A stretch of 64,000 nt of DNA, taken from positions 1 through 64,000 of the forward strand of contig JAFEEQ010000025.1 in NCBI GenBank assembly GCA_018241025.1, written 5' to 3'. The notes beneath the pieces are model-generated. The model searched no databases. It was not told the origin of the DNA and saw nothing but the letters and a program-made list of their open reading frames with translations. Of this stretch, positions 25,887 to 34,855 are shown one piece after another. The first letter of the stretch is position 1, and each line of letters opens with the position of its first letter. Origin of the DNA: Pseudomonadota bacterium. GTDB taxonomy: Bacteria; Pseudomonadota; Alphaproteobacteria; Micropepsales; Micropepsaceae. The position numbers and the translations under genes are program-made.

Positions 25887-26765
25887 ATGCTGTCGATCAA
25901 GAATCTGAGCCACGTCTACCGCGGCGGTGTGCGCGCCCTGAATTCCGTCAATCTCGACATTCCCGCGGGCATGTTCGGCCTGCTCGGCCCCAATGGTGCC
26001 GGCAAATCGACGCTGATGCGCAGCATCGCGACGCTGCAAACACCGACCAGCGGCAGCATCACGTTCAATAACATCGACGTGATCAAGGAGCCGGAGAAGC
26101 TCCGCCAGGTGCTCGGCTACCTGCCGCAGGATTTCGGCGTCTATCCGCGCGTCAGCGCCTACGACATGCTCGACCACATGGCCGTGCTGAAGGGCGTAAC
26201 CCGTGCGGGCGAGCGGCGCGAAACGGTCGAAGCGCTGCTCAACCAGGTCAATCTCTGGAACGTGCGCAAGAAGGCGATCGCCGGGTTCTCCGGCGGCATG
26301 CGCCAGCGCTTCGGCATCGCCCAGGCGCTGATCGGACGACCGGCTCTGCTGATCGTCGACGAACCCACGGCCGGCCTCGACCCCGAAGAGCGCAACCGCT
26401 TCCTCAACCTGCTTTCGGAGGTCGGCGAGCAGATCGTCGTGATCCTCTCGACGCATATCGTCGAGGACGTGTCGGATCTCTGTCCGCGCATGGCGATCAT
26501 CGCCGACGGCCGCATCGTCGGGACCGGCGCGCCGGCCGAGCTGATGCAGACGCTGCACGGACGGGTGTGGAAAAAGACGGTCACGAAAGCCTCACTCGAA
26601 ACCTACCGCCAGAAATACAATGTGATCTCGACCCGCCTCGTCGGCGGCCAGCCGGTGATCCACATAGTTTCCGATGGCGATCCCGGCGAGGGCTTCATGC
26701 CGGTCGACGCCAATCTCGAGGATGTCTACTTCTCGACCCTGATCAGCGCGCGCAAGGCGGCGTAA
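25887..26765 (+). CDS. ABC transporter ATP-binding protein
   Basis: A 292-residue ATPase subunit with all nucleotide-binding motifs: Walker A GPNGAGKST (about 34-42), Q-loop YLPQDFG, signature FSGGMRQR, Walker B LLIVDEPTAGLDP and switch His in LSTHIVED. It belongs to the DrrA/CcmA-like export class that pairs with ABC-2 permeases. It starts 48 bp after the sulfatase stop, and its stop lies 4 bp before the ABC permease-M1 peptidase fusion, its obvious partner. The C-terminal 70 residues form the usual variable extension. Confidence 0.94.
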   Translation: MLSIKNLSHVYRGGVRALNSVNLDIPAGMFGLLGPNGAGKSTLMRSIATLQTPTSGSITFNNIDVIKEPEKLRQVLGYLPQDFGVYPRVSAYDMLDHMAVLKGVTRAGERRETVEALLNQVNLWNVRKKAIAGFSGGMRQRFGIAQALIGRPALLIVDEPTAGLDPEERNRFLNLLSEVGEQIVVILSTHIVEDVSDLCPRMAIIADGRIVGTGAPAELMQTLHGRVWKKTVTKASLETYRQKYNVISTRLVGGQPVIHIVSDGDPGEGFMPVDANLEDVYFSTLISARKAA

Positions 26766-26769
26766 GCCC

Positions 26770-29700
26770 ATGTTCGCAAAGATCGCCGGATTTGAATTCC
26801 GCTATCAGCTCCGCTCGCCGGTGTTCTGGGTCGCGGCTGTGATCTTCTTCCTCCTGACGTTTGCGGCGACGACCCTCTCGCAGGTCCAGATCGGTTCGAT
26901 CGGCGCGGTGCACAAGAACGCGCCTTACGCGATCCTGCAGGTCACGGGCACGATGTGCGTGTTCAGCATCTTCGCCCTTGTCGCTTTCGTAGCGAACATC
27001 GTGGTCCGCGACGACGAGACCGGCTATGGGCCCATCATACGGTCGACGCGGATCACGAAATTCGACTATCTGTTCGGCCGGTTCGCCGGCGCCTTCGGCG
27101 CGGGCGCGCTGATGCTGATCGCGCTGCCGCTCGGTATCCTCGTCGGCACGCTGATGCCGTGGATGGATCCGCAGAAGCTGGGGCCGTTCCGCCCCATGGA
27201 CTACATCTTCGCCTACACCGTGATCATGCTGCCAACGATCTTCGTCCTCGGTGCGGCATTCTTCGCGCTCGCCACCGCGACGCGGTCGATGATGGCGACG
27301 TATGTCGGTGTGGTCGGCTTCCTCGTCTGCTATGTGGTTCTGACGGCGCTGTTCCAAAAGCCGCAATACGATCATATTGTCGGGCTTCTCGAGCCCTTCG
27401 GCCTCGGCGCGATCGACGAGACGGCAAAATACTGGACGACGTCGGACCGCAACACCCTGCTGCCCAGCCTTTCCGGCGTGCTCCTTTACAACCGCATCCT
27501 CTGGCTGGCGTTCGCCTTCGTCATGCTGGCCATTTCCTATGTATCCTATCGCTGGCAAGCCCGCGGCGGAAAGCCGGCGAAGGCCGAACGTGTCGACGCC
27601 GTCATCGCCCGCGCGCGGACCGGTTCGCTGCCGGAGCCGCGATTCGACCGCGCAAGCCTCCGTGCCATGGCGTGGAAATGGACGCGCTTCGAGATGGCGC
27701 AGATATTCCGCAGCCCCGCATTCTTCGTGCTGCTGGCACTCGGCATCGTCAATTCGCTCGGCGGATTGGTGTTCGCGACCGAGCGGGCCGATTACACCGT
27801 CCTGCCGATCACCAACCTGATGATCGATACGCTCGAGGGCGCGTTCACCATCATTCCGATGATCGTCGCGATCTACTATGCCGGCGAGCTCGTGTGGCGC
27901 GAGCGTGACCGCCGGACGCATGAGATGTTCGATGCGACGCCCGTTCCGGACTGGGCTTTCGTCATCCCGAAGATTCTCGGCATTTCGCTCGTGTTGATCC
28001 TGATGTTCGCGATCTCGGTGCTCGCGGCCGTCGCGGTGCAGCTCTATCACGGCTACACCAACTTCGAATGGATGCACTATCTCGACTGGTACATCGTTCC
28101 CAATGCGATCAAGGTGATCGAGATCGCGGCGCTGGCGATCTTCGTGCAGGCCGTGAGCCCGCACAAATATGTCGGCTGGGGCGTGATGGTGCTGATCCAG
28201 ATCGCCATCATCTCGTTCGCCAATCTCGGCTTCGAGGACAAGCTCTATCTCTACAGCTCCGTCGGCACCGTTCCGCTCTCGGACATGAATGGGCAGGGCA
28301 CATTCTGGATCGGGCGGGCCTGGTTCCAGGTCTACTGGACAGCCTTCGCGCTCATCCTGTCGGTTTTTGCCTATGCGCTGTGGCGGCGTGGAACGGAAAC
28401 GCGGCTCACGCCGCGCCTTGCCCGCCTCTCCGGCCGATTGAAAGGCCGCGCCGGATTGATCCTGGCTGGGGCGGTATTGGTGTGGATTGGCGCCGGCGCC
28501 TTCGCCTTCTACAACACGCATGTCCTGAACGAATTCCGCACCTCGATCGGCGATGACGAATGGCTCGCCGACTACGAGCGCACGCTCTACAAGTTCCACA
28601 CACTGCCGACGGCGCGAATCACGGATGTCGTCCTCAACGTCGCCATCTATCCGCACGACCCGCGAATCGTCACAGACGGCCGCTATGTCGTGCAGAACAA
28701 GACCGGCAAGCCGCTGACGGAAATCCATGTCCGCTGGCAGCGCGATTTGAAGGTTGACCGGCTCGCGGTGAGCGGCGCGCATGTCAAAAAGCGCTACGAC
28801 CGCTTCAACTACGTCATCTTTGCCTTCGACAAGCCGCTTTTGCCCGGCGCGACGCAGACGGTCACCTTCCATTCGATCCTCGAACAGAAGGGCTTCCGCA
28901 ACAGCGGAAACATGACGCGCGTCGTCGACAACGGAACCTTCGTCGACAATCAGGGCATCACGCCCTCCCTCGGCATGGACGACAATTTCCTGCTGACCGA
29001 TCCTGTCAAGCGCCGCCGCTATCACCTGAAGCCCGATCAACTGCGCCCGCCGAAGCTCGGCGATGCAGCGGCGCGAAATGTCGGGTTCTTCACGGATGCC
29101 GACTGGGTGAATTCGGACATCACGGTGTCGACCGTCGCGGACCAGACACCGATCGCACCGGGCTATGCCATGTCCGACAAGACGGCGGATGGCCGCCGAA
29201 CGGTGCGTTACAAGTCCGAGGCGCCGATCCAGGACTTCTTCTCGATCCAGTCCGCGGCCTATGCCCAGCGCAGTGCGATGTGGCACGACGTCAAGCTCAC
29301 GGTCTACTACGACCCGCATCATCCCTTCGAGATCGACCGCATGCTGAAGGCGATGAAGGCGTCGATGGACGTCTACAACAAGGTGTTCAGCCCCTACCAG
29401 TTCCGCCAGGCGCGGATCATGGAATTCCCGGGCTATGCCAATTTCGCGCAGTCCTTCGCCAACACCATCCCCTATTCGGAGAATCTCGGCTTCATCCAGG
29501 ACGACAGCGCGATCCGCGCCGACACCGACAAGATCGATCTCGTCACCTTCGTGACCGCGCACGAGCTCGGCCATCAGTGGTGGGGCCACCAGCTCAGCGC
29601 CGCGAACATGCAGGGCAACACGATGCTGATCGAGACCTTCGCGCAGTATTCGGCGATGCTGGTGATGGAGCACCTCTATGGCCGCGACCATGTGCGAAAG

Positions 29701-30339
29701 TTCCTGAAGGAGGAACTCGACAACTATCTGCGCAACCGCGGCAGCGAGGCGGTCGAGGAGCTGCCGCTCGACCGGGTCGAAAACCAGGGCTACATCCACT
29801 ACCGCAAGGGCGCGGTGATCATGTACCGGCTGAAGGAAACGGTCGGCGAAGATACCGTGAACCGCGCGCTGCGCCGGATGCTGAAGCTCTATGCCTTCAA
29901 GGCGGCGCCCTATCCGACGACGCTCGACTTCCTGAAGATCCTGCGCGAGGAGGCGGGGCCGAAATACGACGCACTGATCACCGACCTTTTCGACAAGATC
30001 ACGCTCTACGATCTGCATGCCGAAGGCATGACCGTGACCAAGCGGCATGACGGGCGCTTCGACGTCGCGCTGACGGTGACGGCGAAGAAGTTCTACGCCG
30101 ATGGCAAGGGACTCCAGACCGACGCGAAGATGGACGAGAATGTTCCAATCGGTCTCTTCACAGCGCGGCCCGATGCCGCCGATTTCGGTACGGACAAGGT
30201 CGTCGTCATGAAATGGCTCCATATCGGAACGGGGCGGCAGGTCCTGCACTTCGTGACCGACAAGGCGCCGAAATTCGGCGGAATCGACCCCTACAACATG
30301 TGGATCGACCGGAACTCGGACGACAACATTGTAGAGTGA
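26770..30339 (+). CDS. ABC-2 permease fused to M1 metallopeptidase
   Basis: A 1189-residue membrane protein. Residues 1-265 form one ABC-2 permease half with six helices beginning FEFRYQLRSPVFW; residues 300-570 repeat this with FEMAQIFRSPAFF and further helices. A large C-terminal domain (about 590-1180) is an M1-type zinc peptidase: HELGH at 931-935 with Glu955 in LIETFAQYSA as third ligand (one residue further than the X18 of classical M1 enzymes), and ANTIPYSEN as the likely substrate-anchoring loop. The peptidase should face the periplasm. With the ATPase encoded just upstream it forms a transporter of unknown cargo. Such fusions exist in other proteobacteria, but their function is not known. 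Confidence 0.9.
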   Translation: MFAKIAGFEFRYQLRSPVFWVAAVIFFLLTFAATTLSQVQIGSIGAVHKNAPYAILQVTGTMCVFSIFALVAFVANIVVRDDETGYGPIIRSTRITKFDYLFGRFAGAFGAGALMLIALPLGILVGTLMPWMDPQKLGPFRPMDYIFAYTVIMLPTIFVLGAAFFALATATRSMMATYVGVVGFLVCYVVLTALFQKPQYDHIVGLLEPFGLGAIDETAKYWTTSDRNTLLPSLSGVLLYNRILWLAFAFVMLAISYVSYRWQARGGKPAKAERVDAVIARARTGSLPEPRFDRASLRAMAWKWTRFEMAQIFRSPAFFVLLALGIVNSLGGLVFATERADYTVLPITNLMIDTLEGAFTIIPMIVAIYYAGELVWRERDRRTHEMFDATPVPDWAFVIPKILGISLVLILMFAISVLAAVAVQLYHGYTNFEWMHYLDWYIVPNAIKVIEIAALAIFVQAVSPHKYVGWGVMVLIQIAIISFANLGFEDKLYLYSSVGTVPLSDMNGQGTFWIGRAWFQVYWTAFALILSVFAYALWRRGTETRLTPRLARLSGRLKGRAGLILAGAVLVWIGAGAFAFYNTHVLNEFRTSIGDDEWLADYERTLYKFHTLPTARITDVVLNVAIYPHDPRIVTDGRYVVQNKTGKPLTEIHVRWQRDLKVDRLAVSGAHVKKRYDRFNYVIFAFDKPLLPGATQTVTFHSILEQKGFRNSGNMTRVVDNGTFVDNQGITPSLGMDDNFLLTDPVKRRRYHLKPDQLRPPKLGDAAARNVGFFTDADWVNSDITVSTVADQTPIAPGYAMSDKTADGRRTVRYKSEAPIQDFFSIQSAAYAQRSAMWHDVKLTVYYDPHHPFEIDRMLKAMKASMDVYNKVFSPYQFRQARIMEFPGYANFAQSFANTIPYSENLGFIQDDSAIRADTDKIDLVTFVTAHELGHQWWGHQLSAANMQGNTMLIETFAQYSAMLVMEHLYGRDHVRKFLKEELDNYLRNRGSEAVEELPLDRVENQGYIHYRKGAVIMYRLKETVGEDTVNRALRRMLKLYAFKAAPYPTTLDFLKILREEAGPKYDALITDLFDKITLYDLHAEGMTVTKRHDGRFDVALTVTAKKFYADGKGLQTDAKMDENVPIGLFTARPDAADFGTDKVVVMKWLHIGTGRQVLHFVTDKAPKFGGIDPYNMWIDRNSDDNIVE

Positions 30340-30375
30340 CCCCTCCGCCCTACGCACCTGACGGTGTTACGGGCA

Positions 30376-30411
30376 CCTCCCCCACGACATGCTACGCATG
30401 TGTGAGGGAGG
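30376..30411. repeat. Imperfect palindrome between the permease-peptidase and tetR genes
   Basis: CCTCCCCCACGACATGC and GCATGTGTGAGGGAGG form inverted arms with one mismatch and one bulge around a TAC loop. It looks like a dispersed palindromic unit and may help to end the upstream transcript, although no T tract follows. Confidence 0.5.
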
Positions 30412-30462
30412 CGGTCTTGTGCTCTGGCATCGGGCGGGGAATTGGTCTAGCAAATCCGGGTA

Positions 30463-31137
30463 TTGGGGATCCCGGACTTGGACTCGCTCGACCACATCGA
30501 TGGCGTCTTGCCCGCCAACCAGGCACGCAGCCGCAACGCGCGCGACCGGCTGCTCGAAGCCGGCGATCAGGTATTCGCAAAATTGGGTTACGACGCCGCC
30601 CATGTCAGCGACATCGCGCAGGCCGCAGGCTGTTCGGTCGGCAGCTTCTACCGCCGCTTCCGTGACAAGGAAGCGTTCTTCATGGCGCTGCATCACCGTT
30701 TCACCGAACGCAATCTCGACAACGCCGACAAGTTCTTCGCCCAGCCGCGCTGGCAGGACGAGCCGACGGCCGCGCTGGTGCGCACGCTGATCCAGAACAC
30801 TGCGCACATCATGAAACGCAATCACGGCTTCTTCCGCGCGCTGTTTCAGCGCTCGCTGGCCGGTGCCGGATCCGATTACTGGCCGCGCATGCGCGCCGGA
30901 ACGCAGCGCCAGGGCGAGTTGCTCGCGGTGCAGATGACGGCGCGCGGGGAGGGCGGCCATCACGCCGATCTGACCAAGGCCTGCGTCTTCGCGCTGCGTT
31001 CGGCCGACGGGGCGCTGGTTCATCGCCTGCTCAATGACGGTCCCTATATCGACGACGACTTCGTGATCGACTCGCTCTCGCGCATGGCACTCGCCTATCT
31101 CGGGGTCGACGACCTTCCGTCCATGGCGGCGAAGTGA
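30463..31137 (+). CDS. TetR-family transcriptional regulator
   Basis: A regulator of about 224 residues with the TetR helix-turn-helix at about 25-75 (AHVSDIAQAAGCSVGSFYRRFRDKEAFF) and an all-helical ligand domain. No ATG lies upstream of the domain in frame; TTG at 30463 or 30478 must be used, so the exact start is unsure. Its TGA overlaps the GTG start of the FGE-like gene (GTGA), so the two are translated together. It may control the FGE-like gene and the catabolic genes that follow, but no operator is evident. Confidence 0.85.
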   Translation: MGIPDLDSLDHIDGVLPANQARSRNARDRLLEAGDQVFAKLGYDAAHVSDIAQAAGCSVGSFYRRFRDKEAFFMALHHRFTERNLDNADKFFAQPRWQDEPTAALVRTLIQNTAHIMKRNHGFFRALFQRSLAGAGSDYWPRMRAGTQRQGELLAVQMTARGEGGHHADLTKACVFALRSADGALVHRLLNDGPYIDDDFVIDSLSRMALAYLGVDDLPSMAAK

Positions 31138-32120
31138 ATCGTTCCGACTGGGTTGCGGCCGGTATGATCGCGGTTGTTGCGCTGGTCGCCGCCACCGCAC
31201 CGATGCTCTTGTCTCATTCGCGCCCTGCCTGCCTCGATCCCGATGCGCCGGCGCCGCATGACGGGATGGTGTGGATTCCGTCCGGTGACTATGTCGAAGG
31301 CGACACGCTCTATCCCGAAGAAGGCCCGTTCACGCCGGTGCATGTGAAGGGCTTCTGGATGGATCGGCACGAGGTGACGAACGGCGAGTTTGCCCGCTTC
31401 GTCGCGGCCACCGGCTATGTCACAGAGGCCGAGCGGCCGGCCGATGCGAAAGCCAATCCGGGTATCGATCCCGATCTGCTCCAGCCCGGTGCGATGGTGT
31501 TCGTGATGCCGGAGCGGGTGCACGGCATGGAGGACATTTCGCAGTGGTGGCACTTCGTGCCAGGCGCGAACTGGCGGCATCCTGCCGGGCCGGGCAGCAG
31601 CATCGAAGGGAAGGAAAACTTCCCAGTCGTCGAGATCACCCATGCCGATGCGCTCGCCTACGCGAACTGGAAGGGCCATGCGCTGCCGACCGAGGCGGAA
31701 TGGGAATGGGCGGCGCGCGCCGGCGATCCGCATCCGGGCGACGATCACGACCAGCCGAAGCAGGCCAACACCTGGCAGGGGATCTTTCCCGTGCTGAACA
31801 GCGGTGAGGACGGGTTCGTCGGGCTGGCGCCGGTGGGCTGCTATGGCGCGAGCAAATACCGGCTGTTCGACATGTTCGGCAATGTCTGGGAGATGACGGC
31901 CGATCTGTTCCGCCCGCGCCATGGCGATCCGGCCGGGCCGGACGAGATGCCGCGCATGGGCGCCGGCGCGCGCTACACGATCAAGGGCGGCTCGTTCCTC
32001 TGTGCGCCGAATTACTGCGTGCGCTATCGCTCGGGCGCGCGCGAGGGCCAGGAGGCCGATCTGGCCGCGAGCCATCTGGGGTTTCGGACGGTGGTGCGGG
32101 GGAAACAACCCTCCCCTTGA
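31134..32120 (+). CDS. Formylglycine-generating enzyme-like (SUMF1) protein
   Basis: A 328-residue FGE/SUMF1-domain protein. The core runs from GMVWIPSGDYVEGD (about 44) to SHLGFRTV. The catalytic cysteine pair of true FGEs is present: Cys290 and Cys295 in GGSFLCAPNYCVRYRSGAR. FGEs oxidise the CxPSR cysteine of sulfatases to formylglycine with copper and oxygen. Residues 8-26 form a strong hydrophobic segment after a short N-terminus, so the catalytic domain appears to be exported or periplasmic, whereas bacterial FGEs usually act in the cytosol. It starts with GTG overlapping the TetR stop. The sulfatase at 24318 is the only visible candidate client. Confidence 0.88.
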   Translation: MNRSDWVAAGMIAVVALVAATAPMLLSHSRPACLDPDAPAPHDGMVWIPSGDYVEGDTLYPEEGPFTPVHVKGFWMDRHEVTNGEFARFVAATGYVTEAERPADAKANPGIDPDLLQPGAMVFVMPERVHGMEDISQWWHFVPGANWRHPAGPGSSIEGKENFPVVEITHADALAYANWKGHALPTEAEWEWAARAGDPHPGDDHDQPKQANTWQGIFPVLNSGEDGFVGLAPVGCYGASKYRLFDMFGNVWEMTADLFRPRHGDPAGPDEMPRMGAGARYTIKGGSFLCAPNYCVRYRSGAREGQEADLAASHLGFRTVVRGKQPSP

Positions 32121-32248
32121 GGGAGGGTCGAAATCGCGAAGCGATTTCGGGGAGGGGTCTGGCATCGCGCTCAACCCCCGACTCCTCCCAGAAAAATTCG
32201 TCGCGCCGCTCCGAATTTTATCGACCGTCCCTCAAGGGGAGGGTGGTT
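32107..32248. repeat. Composite inverted repeat between convergent genes
   Basis: Two arms of about 22-24 bp sharing CCCTCCCCTTGAGGGA (left 32107-32130, right 32221-32248, inverted) enclose about 90 bp. Each arm is itself palindromic, and an inner hairpin AAATCG-CGAAG-CGATTT lies at 32131-32147. It fills the gap between the FGE-like gene and the convergent FAA hydrolase gene and probably acts as a bidirectional terminator. It has the look of an alphaproteobacterial dispersed palindromic element. Confidence 0.75.
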
Positions 32249-33096
32249 CAGTCTTCCGCCACCATCTTCGCTTCGATCGCGCCGATCTTGTCGATCTCGA
32301 TGCGCACCGTGTCGCCGGCTTTCAGGAATTGCGGCGGCTTCATCGACTGGCCGACGCCGCCCGGTGTGCCGGTGAACACCATGTCGCCCGGCATCAGCGT
32401 CATCGCCTGGCTGAGATAGGCGATCTGGTCGAAGCAGTTGAAGACCAGATGCTTCGTGTTCGAGTTCTGCCTGGTCTCGCCATTGACGAGGCAGCGAATG
32501 CCGAGGGTATGCGGATCGCCGATCTCGTCGGCGGTGACGATCCACGGGCCGATCGGCGCGTGGGTGTCGAAGGATTTGCCGACCAGCCATTGCGGGGTGT
32601 GGAACTGCCAGTCGCGCACCGAGATGTCGTTGCCGCAGGCATAGCCGAAAATCACGTCGGCCGCATTCTCCTTCGCCACATGGCGGCAGCGCTTGCCGAT
32701 GACGAAGACCATCTCGGCTTCCCAGTCGATCTTGTCCGAGGCCTTCGGAATATGGATCGGGTCGTAAGGTCCGTTGATGGCGTTGCCGAGCTTGCCGAAC
32801 CAGATCTGCCTTTCGGGCGTCTGCGCGCCGCTCTCGGCGATATGGTCGGCATAGTTGAGGCCGATGGCCATGACCTTCTGCGGCCGGGGCACGGGGGCGA
32901 GCAGATGGACGTCCTTCAGCCTGTAATGCGCGACATCTTCCCTGGCACGCGCCGCGACCTTGGCCTTGAGCGAGGGCCAATCGGCGATCAGCGCGATCAT
33001 GTCGGGCGCGATATCGGTGATCTCGACGAGGCCTTCGTCGGTGACGAGGCCGACGCGCTCGCGCTTGTCGGTTGTCTGGAATGTCGCGAGCTTCAT
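32248..33096 (-). CDS. Fumarylacetoacetate hydrolase family protein
   Basis: A 282-residue FAH-superfamily enzyme that hydrolyses or decarboxylates a 2-keto or acylpyruvate-type intermediate using a divalent metal. The fold begins at PRPQKVMAIGLNYADHI; IDWEAEMVFVIG supplies an acidic metal ligand, and GNDISVRDWQ and FTGTPGGVG are family hallmarks. The ATG at 33096 overlaps the TGA of the TauD-type gene by 4 bp, which also rejects a longer frame. Its place in an operon with a dioxygenase and a dienelactone hydrolase suggests the last steps of an aromatic or terpenoid ring-cleavage route. Confidence 0.92.
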   Translation of the reverse strand: MKLATFQTTDKRERVGLVTDEGLVEITDIAPDMIALIADWPSLKAKVAARAREDVAHYRLKDVHLLAPVPRPQKVMAIGLNYADHIAESGAQTPERQIWFGKLGNAINGPYDPIHIPKASDKIDWEAEMVFVIGKRCRHVAKENAADVIFGYACGNDISVRDWQFHTPQWLVGKSFDTHAPIGPWIVTADEIGDPHTLGIRCLVNGETRQNSNTKHLVFNCFDQIAYLSQAMTLMPGDMVFTGTPGGVGQSMKPPQFLKAGDTVRIEIDKIGAIEAKMVAED

Positions 33097-33950
33097 GCCT
33101 TTGCCGCCTTCGGTTTGCTGCCTTTGACACTGGTACGGACCATCTCGCGGCGGTGGCCATGATAGTCGTTGAGCGCGAAATGCTGGGTGCAGCGGTTGTC
33201 CCAGATCGCCAGTGTGCCCGGCGCCCATTTGAGCCGCCAGGTGAAATTCTCGTTCACGGCATGGTGGAAGATGTGGCCGAGGAGGCCGTCGGATTCCGCC
33301 TTGCTCCAGCCGGCGATGCGCTGGGTGTAGACGGGGTTGAGATAGAGCGCGGGCTTGCCGGTTTCGGGATGGGCGATGACCGCGGGATGGGTCTGTTCGC
33401 GATAGGCATCGGGCGACGGCTCGATCCTGGTCGACATCTTGTCCTTCACGCCGTCGAGATAGCCGCCGGTGCCGTAGGCCGGACCGGCGGAATGCACGGC
33501 GGAGAGGCCGAGCAGTGTGTCGCGCAGGCCGGGCGAGAGCGTCTCGAACGCCATGTACTGGTTGGCCCAGACCGTGTCGCCGCCGGCGGGCGGGGTTTCG
33601 AGGCAATAGAGCACGGTGAAGCTCGGCGGCGCTTCGAGATAGCTGAGATCGGTGTGCCAGGCATTGGCGAAGTTCAGCTTCTCATGCGGCTCTTTCAGGA
33701 TGCGGATGACGAAGGGATGGCCGTCGATCGGCTTGACGAAAGGCGTGACGTCTCTGCCGCCGAGCGCATCGGTGAAGCATTCGAGATCTTCGAGGCCGAG
33801 CTTCTGGTCGGGCAGGGCGACAACCTGATGGGCGAGAAGTGCGTCGCGGATCGCGGCGATCTCCTCGGCGTCGTTCGTCTTGGCGAGGTCGATTCCGGTG
33901 ACATAGGCGCCGGCGGAGCCGCCGGCCGGCGTCACTGTCGTGCGAGCCAT
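33093..33950 (-). CDS. TauD/TfdA-family Fe(II)/2-oxoglutarate dioxygenase
   Basis: A 285-residue non-haem iron dioxygenase that would oxidise a small organic molecule while converting 2-oxoglutarate to succinate. The iron ligands are His99 and Asp101 (NAWHTDLSY) and His257 (CTQHFALNDY); the 2-oxoglutarate-binding Arg follows in HGHRREMVRTS. Length and order match TfdA/TauD enzymes. It lies 1 bp after the stop of the dienelactone hydrolase gene and overlaps the FAA hydrolase gene by 4 bp, so all three form one operon. The substrate cannot be told: taurine, aryloxy acids and other ethers are all handled in this family. Confidence 0.93.
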   Translation of the reverse strand: MARTTVTPAGGSAGAYVTGIDLAKTNDAEEIAAIRDALLAHQVVALPDQKLGLEDLECFTDALGGRDVTPFVKPIDGHPFVIRILKEPHEKLNFANAWHTDLSYLEAPPSFTVLYCLETPPAGGDTVWANQYMAFETLSPGLRDTLLGLSAVHSAGPAYGTGGYLDGVKDKMSTRIEPSPDAYREQTHPAVIAHPETGKPALYLNPVYTQRIAGWSKAESDGLLGHIFHHAVNENFTWRLKWAPGTLAIWDNRCTQHFALNDYHGHRREMVRTSVKGSKPKAAKA

Positions 33951-33951
33951 G

Positions 33952-34725
33952 TCATCCTCCCAGATGCCGGGTGAAGAAATCCACCGCGAGCGCATGCGCC
34001 TTGAGCGTCGTCTCGGGATTGTAGCGCATGATGACCTTGCCGCCCTTGCCCTGATTGCCGCAGGGGTCCTGCACCTCCATGTCGGCCTCGGGCATGTCGA
34101 AGCCGTGATGGCTGTCGGGCATGACCTGAAGCGTGATCTTCGCGGCATCCTCGGGTTTGAGGCCCGCGACGAGCTTGGCGGAGATTTCGGGGTCGTTGTC
34201 GTATTGGTCGAGCGCGCCGGTGATCAGCAGGATATTCGTGTCGGTGAGATCGCCGAACTCGAAATTCGGCACGCGGTTGTAGGTCCAGGTTGCGGGGTAG
34301 ACGGGCATCAGCGCCGGGAAGGGGTTGCCGTCGCTGTGCTTGGCGGTAGCCGCGAGCATGCAGGCGACACCGCCGAAGGAGAACCCGGCCGCGCCGATGC
34401 GGGCGGGGTCTACTGCGGGGTGGCGGCTGAGGAAGGCGCGGGCGCCGGTGAGGTCGGGCAGGGTCTCGATCACCGATTTCGGCCGGCCCTCGGCGCCGCC
34501 TTTGAGATTGCGCGCCGACCACTGGTCCATCTCCAGCGTCACGAAGCCGGCGGCGTTGAGGACATCGGCATAGCCGCCTTCACGGCCCGATGGTCCGGCA
34601 GAGCCGTGGAGGAGGATGACGGCAGGATGCTTGTCCTTGCTGTCAGCCGGGATGCGCAGCCGCGCGGCGATCGAGAGTGGCTGATCGTGCAGCGAGGGGA
34701 TGGTGACGTAGTGGAGGGTGTGCAT
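33952..34725 (-). CDS. Dienelactone hydrolase family protein
   Basis: A 257-residue alpha/beta hydrolase. The oxyanion segment is AVILLHGSAGPSG, the nucleophile elbow GFSFGG has Ser117 instead of the Cys of classic dienelactone hydrolases, and the His is in MPDSHHGFDMP. It is probably an esterase or lactonase acting in the cytoplasm and is the first gene of the operon with the TauD-type and FAA hydrolase genes. A long palindromic repeat (34740-34825) starts 14 bp upstream of its ATG, leaving little room for a usual promoter. Confidence 0.88.
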   Translation of the reverse strand: MHTLHYVTIPSLHDQPLSIAARLRIPADSKDKHPAVILLHGSAGPSGREGGYADVLNAAGFVTLEMDQWSARNLKGGAEGRPKSVIETLPDLTGARAFLSRHPAVDPARIGAAGFSFGGVACMLAATAKHSDGNPFPALMPVYPATWTYNRVPNFEFGDLTDTNILLITGALDQYDNDPEISAKLVAGLKPEDAAKITLQVMPDSHHGFDMPEADMEVQDPCGNQGKGGKVIMRYNPETTLKAHALAVDFFTRHLGG

Positions 34726-34739
34726 TTTCGTATCTCAAT

Positions 34740-34825
34740 CGTCATCGTCGGCCTCGTGCCGGCCATCCAAGATCACCCAAGCGGCATGGTGTTCTTGGAT
34801 GGCCGGAACGAGCCCGGCCATGACG
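34740..34825. repeat. Dispersed palindromic repeat, GTCATGGCCGG type, copy 1
   Basis: Inverted arms of about 33 bp (34740-34772 and 34793-34825), ending in CCGGCCATCCAAGA / TCTTGGATGGCCGG, with a 20-bp loop. It shares the pattern CGTCAT-GGCCGG-n-CCGGCCATCCA with the copy at 36076-36194. It lies between the P450 gene and the dienelactone hydrolase gene. Confidence 0.8.
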
Positions 34826-34855
34826 GTGGTAGGGGTGGAGCTAGGCTGTCAACCG

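Noticed and set aside
26743..30357. A 1204-residue open frame on the - strand across the permease-peptidase gene
   Set aside because: Low-complexity Arg/Asp/His composition and no motifs; the + strand gene has clear catalytic residues throughout.
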